DNA from: an uncultured Ruminococcus sp.
GTDB taxonomy: Bacteria; Bacillota; Clostridia; Oscillospirales; Ruminococcaceae
Length of the DNA stretch: 19,134 bases
Assembly (NCBI GenBank): GCA_900556055.1
Contig: USNJ01000015.1
Span: forward strand, 1-19,134
Reading direction: 5' to 3'
Below are positions 6,888 to 15,084 of the stretch, in pieces. The notes beneath the pieces were generated by a model. That model worked only from the letters and a program-made list of their open reading frames with translations, ran no database searches and was not told the origin of the DNA. Both the position numbers and the translations under genes were made by a program. The stretch's first letter is position 1; each line of letters begins with the position of its first letter.

Positions 6888-8231
6888 GTGTACAGAGGAA
6901 AGAAGCTTGCAAGGCTTATAATCCCTCTCGTTATCGAACAGCTTTTCAGCATAACGGTAGGAATGGCGGATATCATAATGGTCTCCGCTGCGGGAGATGC
7001 CGCAGTTTCGGGCGTTTCCCTCGTTGACAGCATAAATGTGCTTATCATAAACATTTTTTCGGCACTTGCTACGGGTGGCGCAGTCGTTGTTTCGCAGTTC
7101 ATCGGAATGGGCGACAAAAAGCGCGGCTGTCTGTCGGCAAATCAGCTTGTCATTTCGACGCTGGCACTTTCAGTCGTCGTGATGATACTGTGTGAGATGT
7201 TCAACAAGCCCCTGCTTTCGCTTATTTTCGGAGATGTCGAAAGCGAGGTAATGGAAAGCGCAGTTGTTTATTTTGCGGTAATGGCGGCATCATATCCGTT
7301 CATAGCACTGTATAACTCGGGTGCGGCACTGTTCCGCTCGATGGGAAATTCCAAGATATCAATGGAAACATCGCTTGTGATGAATATACTGAATATCGGC
7401 GGAAATGCGCTGTTTATATATGTATTCAGAATGGGTGCGGGCGGTGTTGCGCTGTCATCGCTCATATCGAGAATAGTTGCTGCGATAGTCATAATGCGGC
7501 TTATCGGCGATCCTAAGCTTGATGTGCATACGGAAAACATCATCAAGGGCGGACTTGACTTCACGCTCATAAAAAATATCCTCAGGATAGGCGTGCCGAA
7601 CGGTCTGGAAAACAGTATGTTCCAGCTCGGAAAGATACTTGTGCAGAGGATAGTCACGATGTTTGGAACTGTCGGCATTGCGGCGAATTCCGTTGCGGGA
7701 ACGGTCTGCAATATCGGCTGTATCCCGGGAATGTCTATCGGCATGGCGATGATAACGATAATCGGTCAGAGGGTAGGCGCAGGGGATTATGACGGAGCGG
7801 AAAAGGATATAAAGTATCTCACAAAGCTCTGCTATATAATGATAATCATAACAGAGGCTATGATACTTCTGACGCTGGATCCGATACTTTCGCTTTACAG
7901 CGTATCTCCCGAAGCACTTTCGACAGCAAAGACTATCATAATCTGGCATTCATCACTCAGCATGATATTCTGGCCGCCTGCTTTTTCGCTCCCGAATGCA
8001 CTAAGAGCTGCAAATGACGTGAAGTATACCATGTGGGTATCGGTCATCTCAATGTGGCTTTGCAGGATAGGTCTTGCTTACGTTTTCGCAGTTACGCTCG
8101 ACTGCGGAGTTATCGGCGTATGGTATGCTATGTTCTGCGACTGGGTGGTAAGAGCGATACTTATAGTCATAAGAACAGTAAGCGGCAAATGGAAAAATAA
8201 GCAGTTTCTGACAAAGGAAGAACAGCAATGA
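6888..8231 (+). CDS. MATE-family multidrug/Na+ efflux transporter
   Basis: A 447-residue polytopic inner-membrane protein of the MATE (NorM/DinF-like) family, which exports cationic drugs or metabolites in exchange for Na+ or H+. About twelve hydrophobic helices run in two homologous halves (about 10-190 and 225-430). The N-terminal half has the expected IPLVIEQLF and GMADIIMVS signatures, and the second half opens IGVPNGLENSMFQLG. Length is normal. Translation starts at GTG 6888, behind AAGGAG (6873-6878) at a good distance. Its TGA overlaps the next gene's ATG (ATGA), the mark of an operon. The substrate cannot be read from sequence. Confidence 0.92.
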   Translation: MYRGKKLARLIIPLVIEQLFSITVGMADIIMVSAAGDAAVSGVSLVDSINVLIINIFSALATGGAVVVSQFIGMGDKKRGCLSANQLVISTLALSVVVMILCEMFNKPLLSLIFGDVESEVMESAVVYFAVMAASYPFIALYNSGAALFRSMGNSKISMETSLVMNILNIGGNALFIYVFRMGAGGVALSSLISRIVAAIVIMRLIGDPKLDVHTENIIKGGLDFTLIKNILRIGVPNGLENSMFQLGKILVQRIVTMFGTVGIAANSVAGTVCNIGCIPGMSIGMAMITIIGQRVGAGDYDGAEKDIKYLTKLCYIMIIITEAMILLTLDPILSLYSVSPEALSTAKTIIIWHSSLSMIFWPPAFSLPNALRAANDVKYTMWVSVISMWLCRIGLAYVFAVTLDCGVIGVWYAMFCDWVVRAILIVIRTVSGKWKNKQFLTKEEQQ

Positions 8232-9127
8232 TAAATATCACACCCGATCCCAAGGATCCGTATGCACATTATCCTGCGGCATATGAGGCGAAGTCAAAGA
8301 ACAATACTGCGTTCAGGCTGAACTATGTGCTGACGGCACTCGCAGCGATAGGCTCCGTTTCCCTCGGACATATCAGCCTCGGGGCATATCTGAATATCTC
8401 GCCGCTTATAGCTGCTGCGGTGACGATATTCGGCTGCCTTGCCGCAAGAAAAAAGAAATGGGCGGTAACAGCGTCGCTTGTAACTATGGTTGCTGCGATC
8501 ACTGCGACTATGCTCGGCTCGGACAATGCGCTTTCTGCGGTGACGGCGTTTATGCTTTATATAGGCTGCGCTGCGTATGACATATCATTATACAGGCGGA
8601 TCGACGACAGGGCGGAGCTGAAGAAGCTTCCCGGCTGGCCGCTGTTTATAGATAACCGTCCGCAGGTCGCGAAAAACGGAAAGACGAATATTGCGCCGCC
8701 TGCAAAGTCCTACAAATTCACGCCGAGGAAACCTCTCCCCGCAGGCGGAATGCAGTCGATAAGTGCAAACGCATCTGCATCGCTGCCGAACAACAACAGA
8801 GGCGGAAGAAACGGCTATATGCCCGGGGTGTACAATGAGCCGTCGCTCGAAACGCCCGTGTATCATGAAAAGCCGCAGCCTGTGAAAAGGACGCGTGTTT
8901 CGCTGCGCCTGAAGGGCAGGAAGCACTCGGATCATGAGGGCGGATATACATATGCCGATGCATATAATCTGGAAGCGGCGAAGGAGCTTGCCGATGTTCC
9001 CGAGGATATGACGGACAATATAGAGATGTATCTCGGACATCTTCTTCCCGATTACACGAATTATGACAGCGAGCCTGTATTCACATCGGAAAATAAGAAT
9101 ATAAAAATAATAGAAAAGGTCGATTAG
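8228..9127 (+). CDS. Unrecognised membrane protein with a soluble C-terminal tail
   Basis: I do not recognise a family. The 299-residue product has a short polar N-terminus and about four hydrophobic segments (roughly 31-52, 55-73, 78-95, 100-116). A long cytoplasmic-type tail (about 120-299) is rich in Pro, Asn, Arg and Lys up to about 235 and acidic after that. The tail looks largely disordered. The start codon overlaps the MATE stop by four bases, so it is translationally coupled to the transporter. Its own stop overlaps the ribosome binding site of the following gene. Codon use matches its neighbours. A role with the transporter is possible but only suggested by position. Confidence 0.8.
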   Translation: MINITPDPKDPYAHYPAAYEAKSKNNTAFRLNYVLTALAAIGSVSLGHISLGAYLNISPLIAAAVTIFGCLAARKKKWAVTASLVTMVAAITATMLGSDNALSAVTAFMLYIGCAAYDISLYRRIDDRAELKKLPGWPLFIDNRPQVAKNGKTNIAPPAKSYKFTPRKPLPAGGMQSISANASASLPNNNRGGRNGYMPGVYNEPSLETPVYHEKPQPVKRTRVSLRLKGRKHSDHEGGYTYADAYNLEAAKELADVPEDMTDNIEMYLGHLLPDYTNYDSEPVFTSENKNIKIIEKVD

Positions 9128-9137
9128 GAGAATTGCA

Positions 9138-10313
9138 ATGGATTTCAGAAAGCTTGAAAAAATAGTTGAACTCGGAGAAAGAGAGGTAGCAGGCGGCTGG
9201 ATAGCGGGCGGTGCGGCGGCTGTCGTAAAGGACGGCAGGCAGGTATGGTCATGCGGATTCGGGCAGGCGGACAGAGAGAAGAAAACCCCCATGAACGGGA
9301 AGAGCATAGTAAGGCTGTTTTCGCTGTCGAAGCCCATTACTGCGTGTGCGGTCCTGCGCCTTGCCGAAAGGGGAGAGCTTGACCTTTTCTCATCGGTATG
9401 GTGGTATCTGAACGGCTTCAAGGACGCAAAGGTCGCTGTTGACGGAAAGCTTGTCCCTGCTGAGAGGGACATCACGATAAAGGATCTGCTCACCATGACC
9501 TCGGGCATTCTCTATCCCGAGGGCGGATTTGCGGGGGAGCAGATGGGTGCGCTGTTTGATGCTAACATAAAGGAAAAAGAGCTTGGGATTCAGATGAGTA
9601 CGGTGGATTTCGTGAATGAGATCGGAAAGCGTCCTCTTGGATATCAGCCGGGTGCGATGTGGCATTACGGTCTGTCAGCTGATGTTCTCGGTGCTGTTGT
9701 TGAGCAGGTTTCGGGAATGAAATACAGCGAATTCCTCAGAAAAGAGATATTCGAGCCGCTCGGCATGGAGGACACGGGATTTTATATCCCTGAGAATAAG
9801 CTGGACAGAGCGGCAAAGGTCTATGACGACAAGGGCGACGGACTGGAAGAGTTTACGGAATGCTTCCTTGGTCTGCCCGATCCCGCAAAATGCAAAGACC
9901 CGATGTTTGAATCGGGCGGAGCGGGTGTCGTTTCAACTATTGAGGATTACGGAAGGTTTGCGGGTGCGCTCACTATGGGCGGAACATCTGCGGACGGCTA
10001 TCGTCTGCTTTCGGAGAGTGCGGTAAGGTTCATGTCACAGCCTGCGCTCAGAGAGGAACAGCGTGCGGGATATGCGGGCTGGCAGTCTATGCCGGGACAC
10101 AGCTACGGCTGTCTGGTAAGAGTGCTTGACCGTCCCGAGGAAGCTATGCATTTCGGAAATGTCGGCGAATTCGGCTGGGACGGCTGGGCAGGCACTTATG
10201 TATGCTGCGATCCTTCCGAGAATATGGCTTCGCTCCTTTTTATCCAGCGCACGAATGCCGGAACAAATCAGCTGACACGCAGAGTCAAGAATGTTATTTA
10301 TTCGGCGGTGTGA
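9138..10313 (+). CDS. Serine beta-lactamase/esterase-family hydrolase (class C-like fold)
   Basis: A 391-residue enzyme of the beta-lactamase (class C/PBP-like, family VIII esterase) superfamily. The catalytic SxxK motif is SLSK at 62-65. The second motif is YGLS at 177-180 (Y-x-S/N). The C-terminal glycine motif is FGWDGWAGT near 345-353. Conserved LLTMTSGI and YSEFLRKEIFEPLGM blocks support the family. No signal peptide is present, so it is probably cytoplasmic and more likely an esterase or peptidase than a secreted resistance enzyme. AGGAG (9126-9130) lies seven bases before the ATG, and the gap to the upstream stop is 10 bases, so it is the third gene of the MATE operon. Confidence 0.88.
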   Translation: MDFRKLEKIVELGEREVAGGWIAGGAAAVVKDGRQVWSCGFGQADREKKTPMNGKSIVRLFSLSKPITACAVLRLAERGELDLFSSVWWYLNGFKDAKVAVDGKLVPAERDITIKDLLTMTSGILYPEGGFAGEQMGALFDANIKEKELGIQMSTVDFVNEIGKRPLGYQPGAMWHYGLSADVLGAVVEQVSGMKYSEFLRKEIFEPLGMEDTGFYIPENKLDRAAKVYDDKGDGLEEFTECFLGLPDPAKCKDPMFESGGAGVVSTIEDYGRFAGALTMGGTSADGYRLLSESAVRFMSQPALREEQRAGYAGWQSMPGHSYGCLVRVLDRPEEAMHFGNVGEFGWDGWAGTYVCCDPSENMASLLFIQRTNAGTNQLTRRVKNVIYSAV

Positions 10314-10320
10314 TATGTTG

Positions 10321-10349
10321 TTGACACGTAACAAATTACGTGGTATAAT
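10321..10349 (+). promoter_or_regulatory. hicAB promoter with palindromic operator
   Basis: Perfect consensus TTGACA (10321-10326) and TATAAT (10344-10349), 17 bases apart, with an extended TG at 10341-10342. CACGTAA (10325-10331) and TTACGTG (10336-10342) form a perfect inverted repeat with a four-base centre, lying between and touching the two boxes. HicB antitoxins of this architecture repress their own promoters through a ribbon-helix-helix domain, so this is the likely operator. Confidence 0.8.
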
Positions 10350-10367
10350 TAAAGGGGTGAAAGGACG

Positions 10368-10565
10368 ATGAAAAGCTATTCATCGAGAGAAGTAATACAG
10401 ATCCTGAAGGCTGACGGGTGGTATGAGGTCAACTGTGAAGGCGATCATCATCAGTTCAAGCATCCGGAGAAAAAGGGGCGTGTAACCGTAACGCATCCGA
10501 AAAAAGATATCCCTGTCAAAACGCTGAAAAGCATTGAAGTTCAGGCAGGAGTGAAATTTGAGTAA
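10368..10565 (+). CDS. hicA: HicA toxin (mRNA interferase)
   Basis: A 65-residue toxin of the HicA/YcfA family with a double-stranded RNA-binding-like fold that cleaves mRNA. The conserved core GDHHQFKHP (25-33) contains the expected catalytic histidine (H27, from the GSHxxF motif). It is followed by the VTHPKKDIPVKTLKSI strand-helix block typical of the family. Length is normal. It is first in the pair, with hicB 25 bases downstream. The predicted transcript starts only about 12 nt before the ATG, so most of the upstream AGGGGTG would not be in the mRNA. The remaining AAAGGA is very close to the start, so translation is probably weak. Confidence 0.93.
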   Translation: MKSYSSREVIQILKADGWYEVNCEGDHHQFKHPEKKGRVTVTHPKKDIPVKTLKSIEVQAGVKFE

Positions 10566-10590
10566 CATTTTGTGAAGGGGGTTCGATATT

Positions 10591-10989
10591 ATGAAGGATA
10601 CTTATATTTTTCCCGCAGTATTTGATTATGCTGATGACGGCATTTCGATTGAATTTCCCGACCTTCCCGGCTGTCTTCCATGTGCAGATAATGTAGATGA
10701 AGCAGTGAAAAATGCAAAGGAAGCACTTATGCTGCATTTATACGGCATGGAAGAAGATAATGAAGAGATCCCGGAGCCTACACCTATAAATAAGATACAT
10801 CTTGAGCCTGATCAGGCAATAGTGCTTACCGATGTTTTTATGCCGCCATTCAGAGAAAAGCAGAAGATGCGTTATGTAAAGAAAACGCTCTCCATTCCGT
10901 CATGGCTCAATGCAGAGGCGGAGCATTACGGCATAAATTTTTCAGCTGTTCTTCAGGAGGCATTGAAACAGCGCCTTCACAGCAGATAA
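10591..10989 (+). CDS. hicB: HicB antitoxin with C-terminal ribbon-helix-helix domain
   Basis: A 132-residue antitoxin. Residues about 5-60 form the HicB partial RNase H-like fold (YIFPAVF, GISIEFPDLPGC, DEAVKNAKEAL), which blocks the HicA active site. Residues about 95-132 look like a ribbon-helix-helix DNA-binding domain (KKTLSIPSWLNAEAEHYG, then a second helix), giving autorepression of the operon. AAGGGGG (10575-10581) nine bases before the ATG is a strong ribosome site, better than that of hicA, consistent with antitoxin excess. A strong terminator follows directly. Confidence 0.93.
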   Translation: MKDTYIFPAVFDYADDGISIEFPDLPGCLPCADNVDEAVKNAKEALMLHLYGMEEDNEEIPEPTPINKIHLEPDQAIVLTDVFMPPFREKQKMRYVKKTLSIPSWLNAEAEHYGINFSAVLQEALKQRLHSR

Positions 10990-10993
10990 TAAA

Positions 10994-11031
10994 AAGCAGG
11001 AAAGACCAAGATCTTTCCTGCTTGATTTTTT
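10994..11031 (+). terminator. Bidirectional terminator between hicB and the lipoprotein gene
   Basis: A perfect 12-bp stem (10994-11005 with 11012-11023) and a six-base loop, followed by TTTTTT (11026-11031). On the other strand the stem is followed by a T-rich tract as well (complement of 10989-10995), so it can end both convergent transcripts. Confidence 0.93.
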
Positions 11032-11032
11032 A

Positions 11033-12409
11033 TCACTGATAAGGATATCTGAATTTTTCGACGATATAACTTCCGCTGTCCGTTTGGCGGATCACAAAAT
11101 CGCCGCCGTCTGCGTAGCCTGTGAAAGTGCCGTAATCATCACGCGTTTCCTGACGGGAATGGAATGTGACAGTCTTTCCGTCCTCGGAGATATCTTCGCC
11201 CGTGAATGTCAGCTTTCCGAGGTTTGGGTAGCATCCGCCGTCGCCCATGATGCCGTAAAGCTTTCCATCGATGTCCTTGTACCGCATTGGTGCGGCTGCC
11301 AGCATATCATCGGCAAGCTTTTCGTCAAATATCGAGTGCATATAGCTTTTCAGTCCGTCAAGGTCGCTGAATCTCGGATCATCTATCGCAAAATACATAT
11401 AAGGCACAGTGTTTCCGTCAGCGTCTGTGATATCCTCTTCGATGTAATGCTCATAGTCCGTAACGGGGAGCGTGGTCTGATACATATAATATGCAATGTC
11501 CATCGCCTTATAATAATAGTAATAGCCGAAATAAAGGATATTGTCACGCACCGGAGGCTCAGTGTTTCTCGTAAGCGTATTCGCTGCGGGATCATATTCA
11601 TATGTGTAAATGTTTATCACAGCACCGTCCGCCGTAACATTTGCCGAAGGAACTTCCATAAGCTTTGCAGGCTCGGTGTGGAGGATATCCGACGGAGTGT
11701 ATTCAAGAGATGAAGGATCGCCCGAAGCGTTGTCGGTTATTGCGATCTCTGCAAGCTTTCCGTCTGATACTGCGCAGTATTTGCTGACGCTGAACGGCTT
11801 GCTTTCGTCATATTCAAGCTGCCAGAAGTCAAATTTTATAAGCTGTGGCAGGGGAGTTGAATCAATATCGTTCGTTATGATTTCGCAGACCGATGATGCA
11901 CTTTCCTGAGAGAACGGCATTGAGGCATAATAGCCATCGGGAGCTGTTACCTCAAGCGTCTGCGATGAAAAGTTTTTGTCCTCGCAGGTTATGACGTAGG
12001 ATCTTTCTATATCGCCGTATATATTTTCATCGGAAACTTTTTCGCCTGCCTTGACAGTCACAAGGTAGTTATCCGCCGAATCGGAATATGTAAATGTGTA
12101 TGACGAAAAGGGTTCAATGTCATCTGTTCCGTCAACGGCTGTGCTGTTTGAATAAAGCGTTGCGTTCTTTTCGGCTGATGCCTCTGTATCGGGAGATGCG
12201 GCGGCAAGCATAGGCACTGCATCATCAGTGGTTGTCTGAACGCCTGCTGATTTCTGCATGGGTGCTTCGGAAGCCGAAGAGTTTTCCGTCTGATCCGGAT
12301 ATGTTTCGGCTGCGGCAGAACCCGAACTTGTTCCGCATGAAGCCAGCATTGAAAACGAAAGCACAGCGGCGAGCATAAATGTAACATTAGTCAAATTACG
12401 TATCTTCAT
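11033..12409 (-). CDS. Secreted lipoprotein of unknown function
   Basis: A 458-residue exported lipoprotein. The N-terminus is basic, followed by a hydrophobic stretch (about 9-22) and the lipobox LASC, with C25 as the lipidated residue. A low-complexity Ser/Ala/Thr/Glu-rich linker (about 26-90) leads to a globular domain (about 95-458). That domain is rich in Tyr, Asp and Thr and looks like mostly beta structure. I do not recognise a family in it. The start ATG is preceded by GAAAGGAGG (12429-12421) at 11 bases. It is convergent with hicAB and divergent from the ribosomal operon, and appears monocistronic. Confidence 0.85.
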   Translation of the reverse strand: MKIRNLTNVTFMLAAVLSFSMLASCGTSSGSAAAETYPDQTENSSASEAPMQKSAGVQTTTDDAVPMLAAASPDTEASAEKNATLYSNSTAVDGTDDIEPFSSYTFTYSDSADNYLVTVKAGEKVSDENIYGDIERSYVITCEDKNFSSQTLEVTAPDGYYASMPFSQESASSVCEIITNDIDSTPLPQLIKFDFWQLEYDESKPFSVSKYCAVSDGKLAEIAITDNASGDPSSLEYTPSDILHTEPAKLMEVPSANVTADGAVINIYTYEYDPAANTLTRNTEPPVRDNILYFGYYYYYKAMDIAYYMYQTTLPVTDYEHYIEEDITDADGNTVPYMYFAIDDPRFSDLDGLKSYMHSIFDEKLADDMLAAAPMRYKDIDGKLYGIMGDGGCYPNLGKLTFTGEDISEDGKTVTFHSRQETRDDYGTFTGYADGGDFVIRQTDSGSYIVEKFRYPYQ

Positions 12410-12444
12410 TCGGTGAACTGCCTCCTTTCTTATTTTGCATCTAC

Positions 12445-12473
12445 ATTATACCATTTTCGTGCAGATTTTGCAA
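12445..12473 (-). promoter_or_regulatory. Promoter of the lipoprotein gene
   Basis: On the minus strand, TTGCAA (12473-12468), 17-base spacer, TATAAT (12450-12445). The start would be near 12438, about 29 nt ahead of the gene. Confidence 0.78.
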
Positions 12474-12696
12474 TTACATTTTGATTACAATACAGCAGCG
12501 GTTTGAAACGGCATATCGGCATGATTTACTTTATAATAGTATAATGTACATATTTAAGCGTGATTTTATGCCCCGAAAGGCTGATTATATTACAAATCGA
12601 TTACAAACATGGCTCAAAAGCGGCTTATTGTGCAATATGCATAAAATCATATGTAAATGTTGATATAAATTCTCTGAATAATTTTTCTTAAACCCC
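12474..12696. other. Intergenic stretch with no supported gene
   Basis: AT-rich spacer between the lipoprotein promoter and the ribosomal promoter. A short open frame runs to the stop at 12663 from a TTG (12481) or ATG (12544) but has no ribosome binding site and no recognisable motif. I see no RNA gene or repeat here. Confidence 0.6.
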
Positions 12697-12725
12697 TTGA
12701 AATAGGCGTATTTGTATGTTATAAT
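12697..12725 (+). promoter_or_regulatory. S10 operon promoter
   Basis: TTGAAA (12697-12702), 17-base spacer, perfect TATAAT (12720-12725). Transcription should begin near 12732, leaving a leader of about 308 nt before rpsJ. Confidence 0.82.
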
Positions 12726-12731
12726 ACTTCT

Positions 12732-13039
12732 TGCGTGACTGCGATAGATATGCGAGGAAACGGAAGGTTGCTGACGGTTTGTCAGGTAATTTCCGCGGAG
12801 TATGTCCGATTTTAAACCGGGCGGCTGTAATAACGAACACGGTATGTGGTGTAAACTGCGGTATAGTTCCGTTAGGAATATGCTGTAAGTACGCTTGTGC
12901 TTTGTACGTCAGACCGAACCCCGGAAGATAATGTTTCTTCTTGGGTTTTCTTATTATAAAAATGACGATACACACGGTAACGTGTAACGAATTCAGAACT
13001 CGTCCCCATACAGTGAAGCTTAATAAGGAGGCGATTTGA
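12732..13039 (+). promoter_or_regulatory. Structured untranslated leader of the S10 operon
   Basis: No plausible gene is present but several hairpins are. CGGAA (12761-12765) pairs with TTCCG (12791-12795) around an inner CTGAC/GTCAG stem (12771-12775, 12781-12785). A long stem at 12917-12947 is followed by a short T-rich tract (described separately). ACACG/CGTGT (12972-12976, 12981-12985) is closed by a GTAA loop, and ACGA/TCGT follows (12987-12990, 13000-13003). Autogenous control of S10 operons through a leader is known in E. coli via protein L4; whether it applies here is unknown. AAGGAGG at 13025-13031 serves rpsJ. Confidence 0.6.
12917..12952 (+). terminator. Possible attenuator hairpin in the S10 leader
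   Basis: Bases 12917-12928 pair with 12936-12947 (11 of 12 positions, one G-T wobble, one C-T mismatch) around a seven-base loop. The stem is followed by TTCTT (12948-12952) and further Ts. It resembles an intrinsic terminator with a poor U tract, located about 90 bases before rpsJ. Confidence 0.5.
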
Positions 13040-13354
13040 GTGGCAGTCAATGAAAAGCTCAGAATCAAAATTAAAGGTTACGACCACGCAGTGGTTGATG
13101 CTGCATCCGCAAAGATCGTAGAGGCAGCTAAGCGTTCCGGCGCCAGAGTTTCGGGTCCTATTCCTCTGCCTACCGACAAGGAGATCGTTACGATCCTCAG
13201 AGCGGTACACAAGTATAAGGACAGCCGTGAGCAGTTTGAGATGAGAACACATAAGAGACTTATCGATGTTATCAGACCTACTGCTAAGACAACTGAAGCA
13301 CTGCAGGGTCTTGAACTTCCTGCGGGTGTTGACATCGTGATGGAAATCAAGTAA
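13040..13354 (+). CDS. rpsJ: 30S ribosomal protein S10
   Basis: First gene of the S10 operon; S10 (NusE) is part of the 30S head and of antitermination complexes with NusB. The 104-residue product has normal length and conserved blocks [35 protein letters not shown] and the C-terminal [11 protein letters not shown]. The start is GTG, with AAGGAGG eight bases upstream. A 68-base gap to rplC contains a small hairpin, GTCGG/CCGAC with a GAGA loop (13385-13398), which is probably an RNA structure in the polycistronic message. Confidence 0.98.
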   Translation: MAVNEKLRIKIKGYDHAVVDAASAKIVEAAKRSGARVSGPIPLPTDKEIVTILRAVHKYKDSREQFEMRTHKRLIDVIRPTAKTTEALQGLELPAGVDIVMEIK

Positions 13355-13422
13355 GATTTCCGAAAGATGTTTACCGTAGGTCAAGTCGGGAGACCGACCA
13401 ATAACCAAAGGAGGAAAAAATA

Positions 13423-14058
13423 ATGACAAAGGCAATCATCGGCAAGAAAATCGGTATGACACAGATTTTCGATGAGGCGGGCAAGGTTATCCCCGTTACC
13501 GTCGTTGAAGCAGGTCCTTGCGTTGTTGTTCAGAAGAAAACTTCTGAGAATGACGGTTACGACGCTGTTCAGCTCGGATTCGGCGACCTCCGCGAAAAGC
13601 TTGCAAACAAGCCTGTTAAGGGTCACTTTGCAAAGGCTGACGTAGCTGTTAAGAGAACTCTGAAGGAATTCAGACTCGACAACACAGCTGAAAAGAACGT
13701 TGGCGATATCCTGAAGGCAGATACATTTGAGGTTGGCGACATCGTTGATGTATGCGGTACTTCAAAGGGTAAGGGCTTCCAGGGTACGATCAAGAGAAAC
13801 AACAACTCCAGACTGAAGGAAACTCACGGTACAGGTCCTGTTCACAGACATGCAGGTTCCATGGGCGCTTGTTCTTCCCCTTCCAGAATCTATAAGGGCA
13901 AGGCACTTCCCGGTCACATGGGTGCTGAGAGAGTTACCGTTCAGAATCTTGAGATCGTCAAGATCGACGTTGAAAACAATCTTATCGCAATCAAGGGTGC
14001 TGTTCCCGGTCCTAAGAACGGAATAGTTACAATTGTTGACTGCGTTAAGAAGGCTTAG
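13423..14058 (+). CDS. rplC: 50S ribosomal protein L3
   Basis: L3 binds 23S rRNA near the peptidyl transferase centre and starts 50S assembly. The 211-residue product has the family N-terminus ([12 protein letters not shown]) and the conserved extension [20 protein letters not shown] (about 136-155), then [18 protein letters not shown] (13407-13414) precedes the ATG by eight bases. Codon use is AGA-rich for arginine, as in the other genes of the left half of the operon. The next gene follows after 17 bases. Confidence 0.98.
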   Translation: MTKAIIGKKIGMTQIFDEAGKVIPVTVVEAGPCVVVQKKTSENDGYDAVQLGFGDLREKLANKPVKGHFAKADVAVKRTLKEFRLDNTAEKNVGDILKADTFEVGDIVDVCGTSKGKGFQGTIKRNNNSRLKETHGTGPVHRHAGSMGACSSPSRIYKGKALPGHMGAERVTVQNLEIVKIDVENNLIAIKGAVPGPKNGIVTIVDCVKKA

Positions 14059-14075
14059 TGGAAGGAGGAAGCATA

Positions 14076-14702
14076 ATGCCTAAGATTTCAGTATTAAATA
14101 TGCAGGGCTCGCAGGTTTCCGAAACTGAGCTTTCTGATGCGGTGTTCGGCATTGAGCCTAACGCAACCGCAATGCACACTATGGTAGTTAATTATCTGGC
14201 TAACCAGCGCCAGGGTACTCAGTCCACTCTCACCAGAACAGAGGTAAGAGGCGGCGGCAGAAAGCCTTGGAGACAGAAGGGTACAGGTCATGCTCGTCAG
14301 GGCTCTATCAGAGCTCCTCAGTGGACACACGGCGGCGTTGCACTTGGTCCTAAGCCCAGAACCTACCGTTTCACTGTAAACCGCAAGCTCAAGAGACTTG
14401 CTATGAAGTCCGCTCTCTCATCCAAGGTTCTCGATAACAACATGATCGTTATCGACTCCATCAAGACTGAGGAGTTCAAGACTAAGACTATGGTTGCTAT
14501 GCTCAAGGCAATCGGCGCAGAGGGTTCAAAGGCTCTCATCGTTATGCCTGAGGCTGATGCAAAGGTTATCAAGAGCGCAGCTAACATCCCCGGAGTTAAG
14601 ACTGCTCTTGTAAACACAATCAATGTTTATGACATTCTGAACTACGATAAGTTCATCGTTAGTCAGGATGCTGTTGCTAAGATCGAGGAGGTGTACGCAT
14701 AA
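14076..14702 (+). CDS. rplD: 50S ribosomal protein L4
   Basis: L4 lines the exit tunnel of the 50S subunit and, in E. coli, represses its own operon. The conserved tunnel loop is seen around residues 60-90 ([19 protein letters not shown], then [15 protein letters not shown]). I start at ATG 14076, with AAGGAGG at 14062-14068, giving 208 residues. An in-frame GTG at 14058 overlaps the rplC stop and lies ahead of the ribosome site, so it is rejected. The stop TAA shares its last A with the ATG of rplW. Confidence 0.97.
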   Translation: MPKISVLNMQGSQVSETELSDAVFGIEPNATAMHTMVVNYLANQRQGTQSTLTRTEVRGGGRKPWRQKGTGHARQGSIRAPQWTHGGVALGPKPRTYRFTVNRKLKRLAMKSALSSKVLDNNMIVIDSIKTEEFKTKTMVAMLKAIGAEGSKALIVMPEADAKVIKSAANIPGVKTALVNTINVYDILNYDKFIVSQDAVAKIEEVYA

Positions 14703-14995
14703 TGAAGGCTGCACAGGATATCATCTTAAAGCCCATCATTACCGAAGCAAGTATGTCCGGTATTCAGGATATGAAGTACACTTTCAAGGTAGCTAAGGAC
14801 GCTAACAAGATCGAGATCGCTAAGGCTGTTGAAGAACTTTTCGGCGTTAAGGTTGCTAAGGTGAACACAATGAACTGCCGCGGCAGACAGAAGAGAATGG
14901 GCATGAGCGTTGGCGTTACACCCGCATGGAAGAAAGCTATCGTTACCCTTGCTGAAGGTTCCAAGACCATCGAATTCTTCGACGGTATGATGTAA
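14702..14995 (+). CDS. rplW: 50S ribosomal protein L23
   Basis: L23 sits at the tunnel exit and is the docking site for trigger factor and SRP. The product is 97 residues, with the family start (DIILKPIITEASM), VEELFGVKVAKVNTMNCRG and the terminal TLAEGSKTIEFFDGM. The ribosome site GAGGAGGTG (14685-14693) lies inside rplD, and the stop and start share a base, so translation is coupled. Confidence 0.97.
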   Translation: MKAAQDIILKPIITEASMSGIQDMKYTFKVAKDANKIEIAKAVEELFGVKVAKVNTMNCRGRQKRMGMSVGVTPAWKKAIVTLAEGSKTIEFFDGMM

Positions 14996-15004
14996 TCCCA
15001 AGGG

Positions 15005-15053
15005 GCAGGAACATCAGGTTCCTGCGGAATGTATGGAAAATGAAAAGTTTTCC
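15005..15053 (+). promoter_or_regulatory. Tandem hairpins between rplW and rplB
   Basis: GCAGGAAC (15005-15012) pairs perfectly with GTTCCTGC (15018-15025). GGAAAA (15035-15040) pairs with TTTTCC (15048-15053). Neither is followed by a T run, so they are more likely RNA-processing or stability elements than terminators. This is one of the longer gaps in the operon (89 bases). Confidence 0.6.
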
Positions 15054-15084
15054 GCAAAACCACCAAAGGAGTTGAATAAGCACA

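Noticed and set aside
8588..9508. 306-codon minus-strand open frame across the membrane protein and hydrolase genes
   Set aside because: It spans two well-supported operon genes and has no recognisable domain or ribosome site.
12481..12663. Small plus-strand open frame of 60 codons (or 40 from the ATG at 12544)
   Set aside because: There is no ribosome binding site, the longer form starts with TTG, and there is no motif; a small-protein gene cannot be supported.
14058..14075. GTG start extending L4 by six residues
   Set aside because: It overlaps the rplC stop and precedes the AAGGAGG site that clearly serves ATG 14076.
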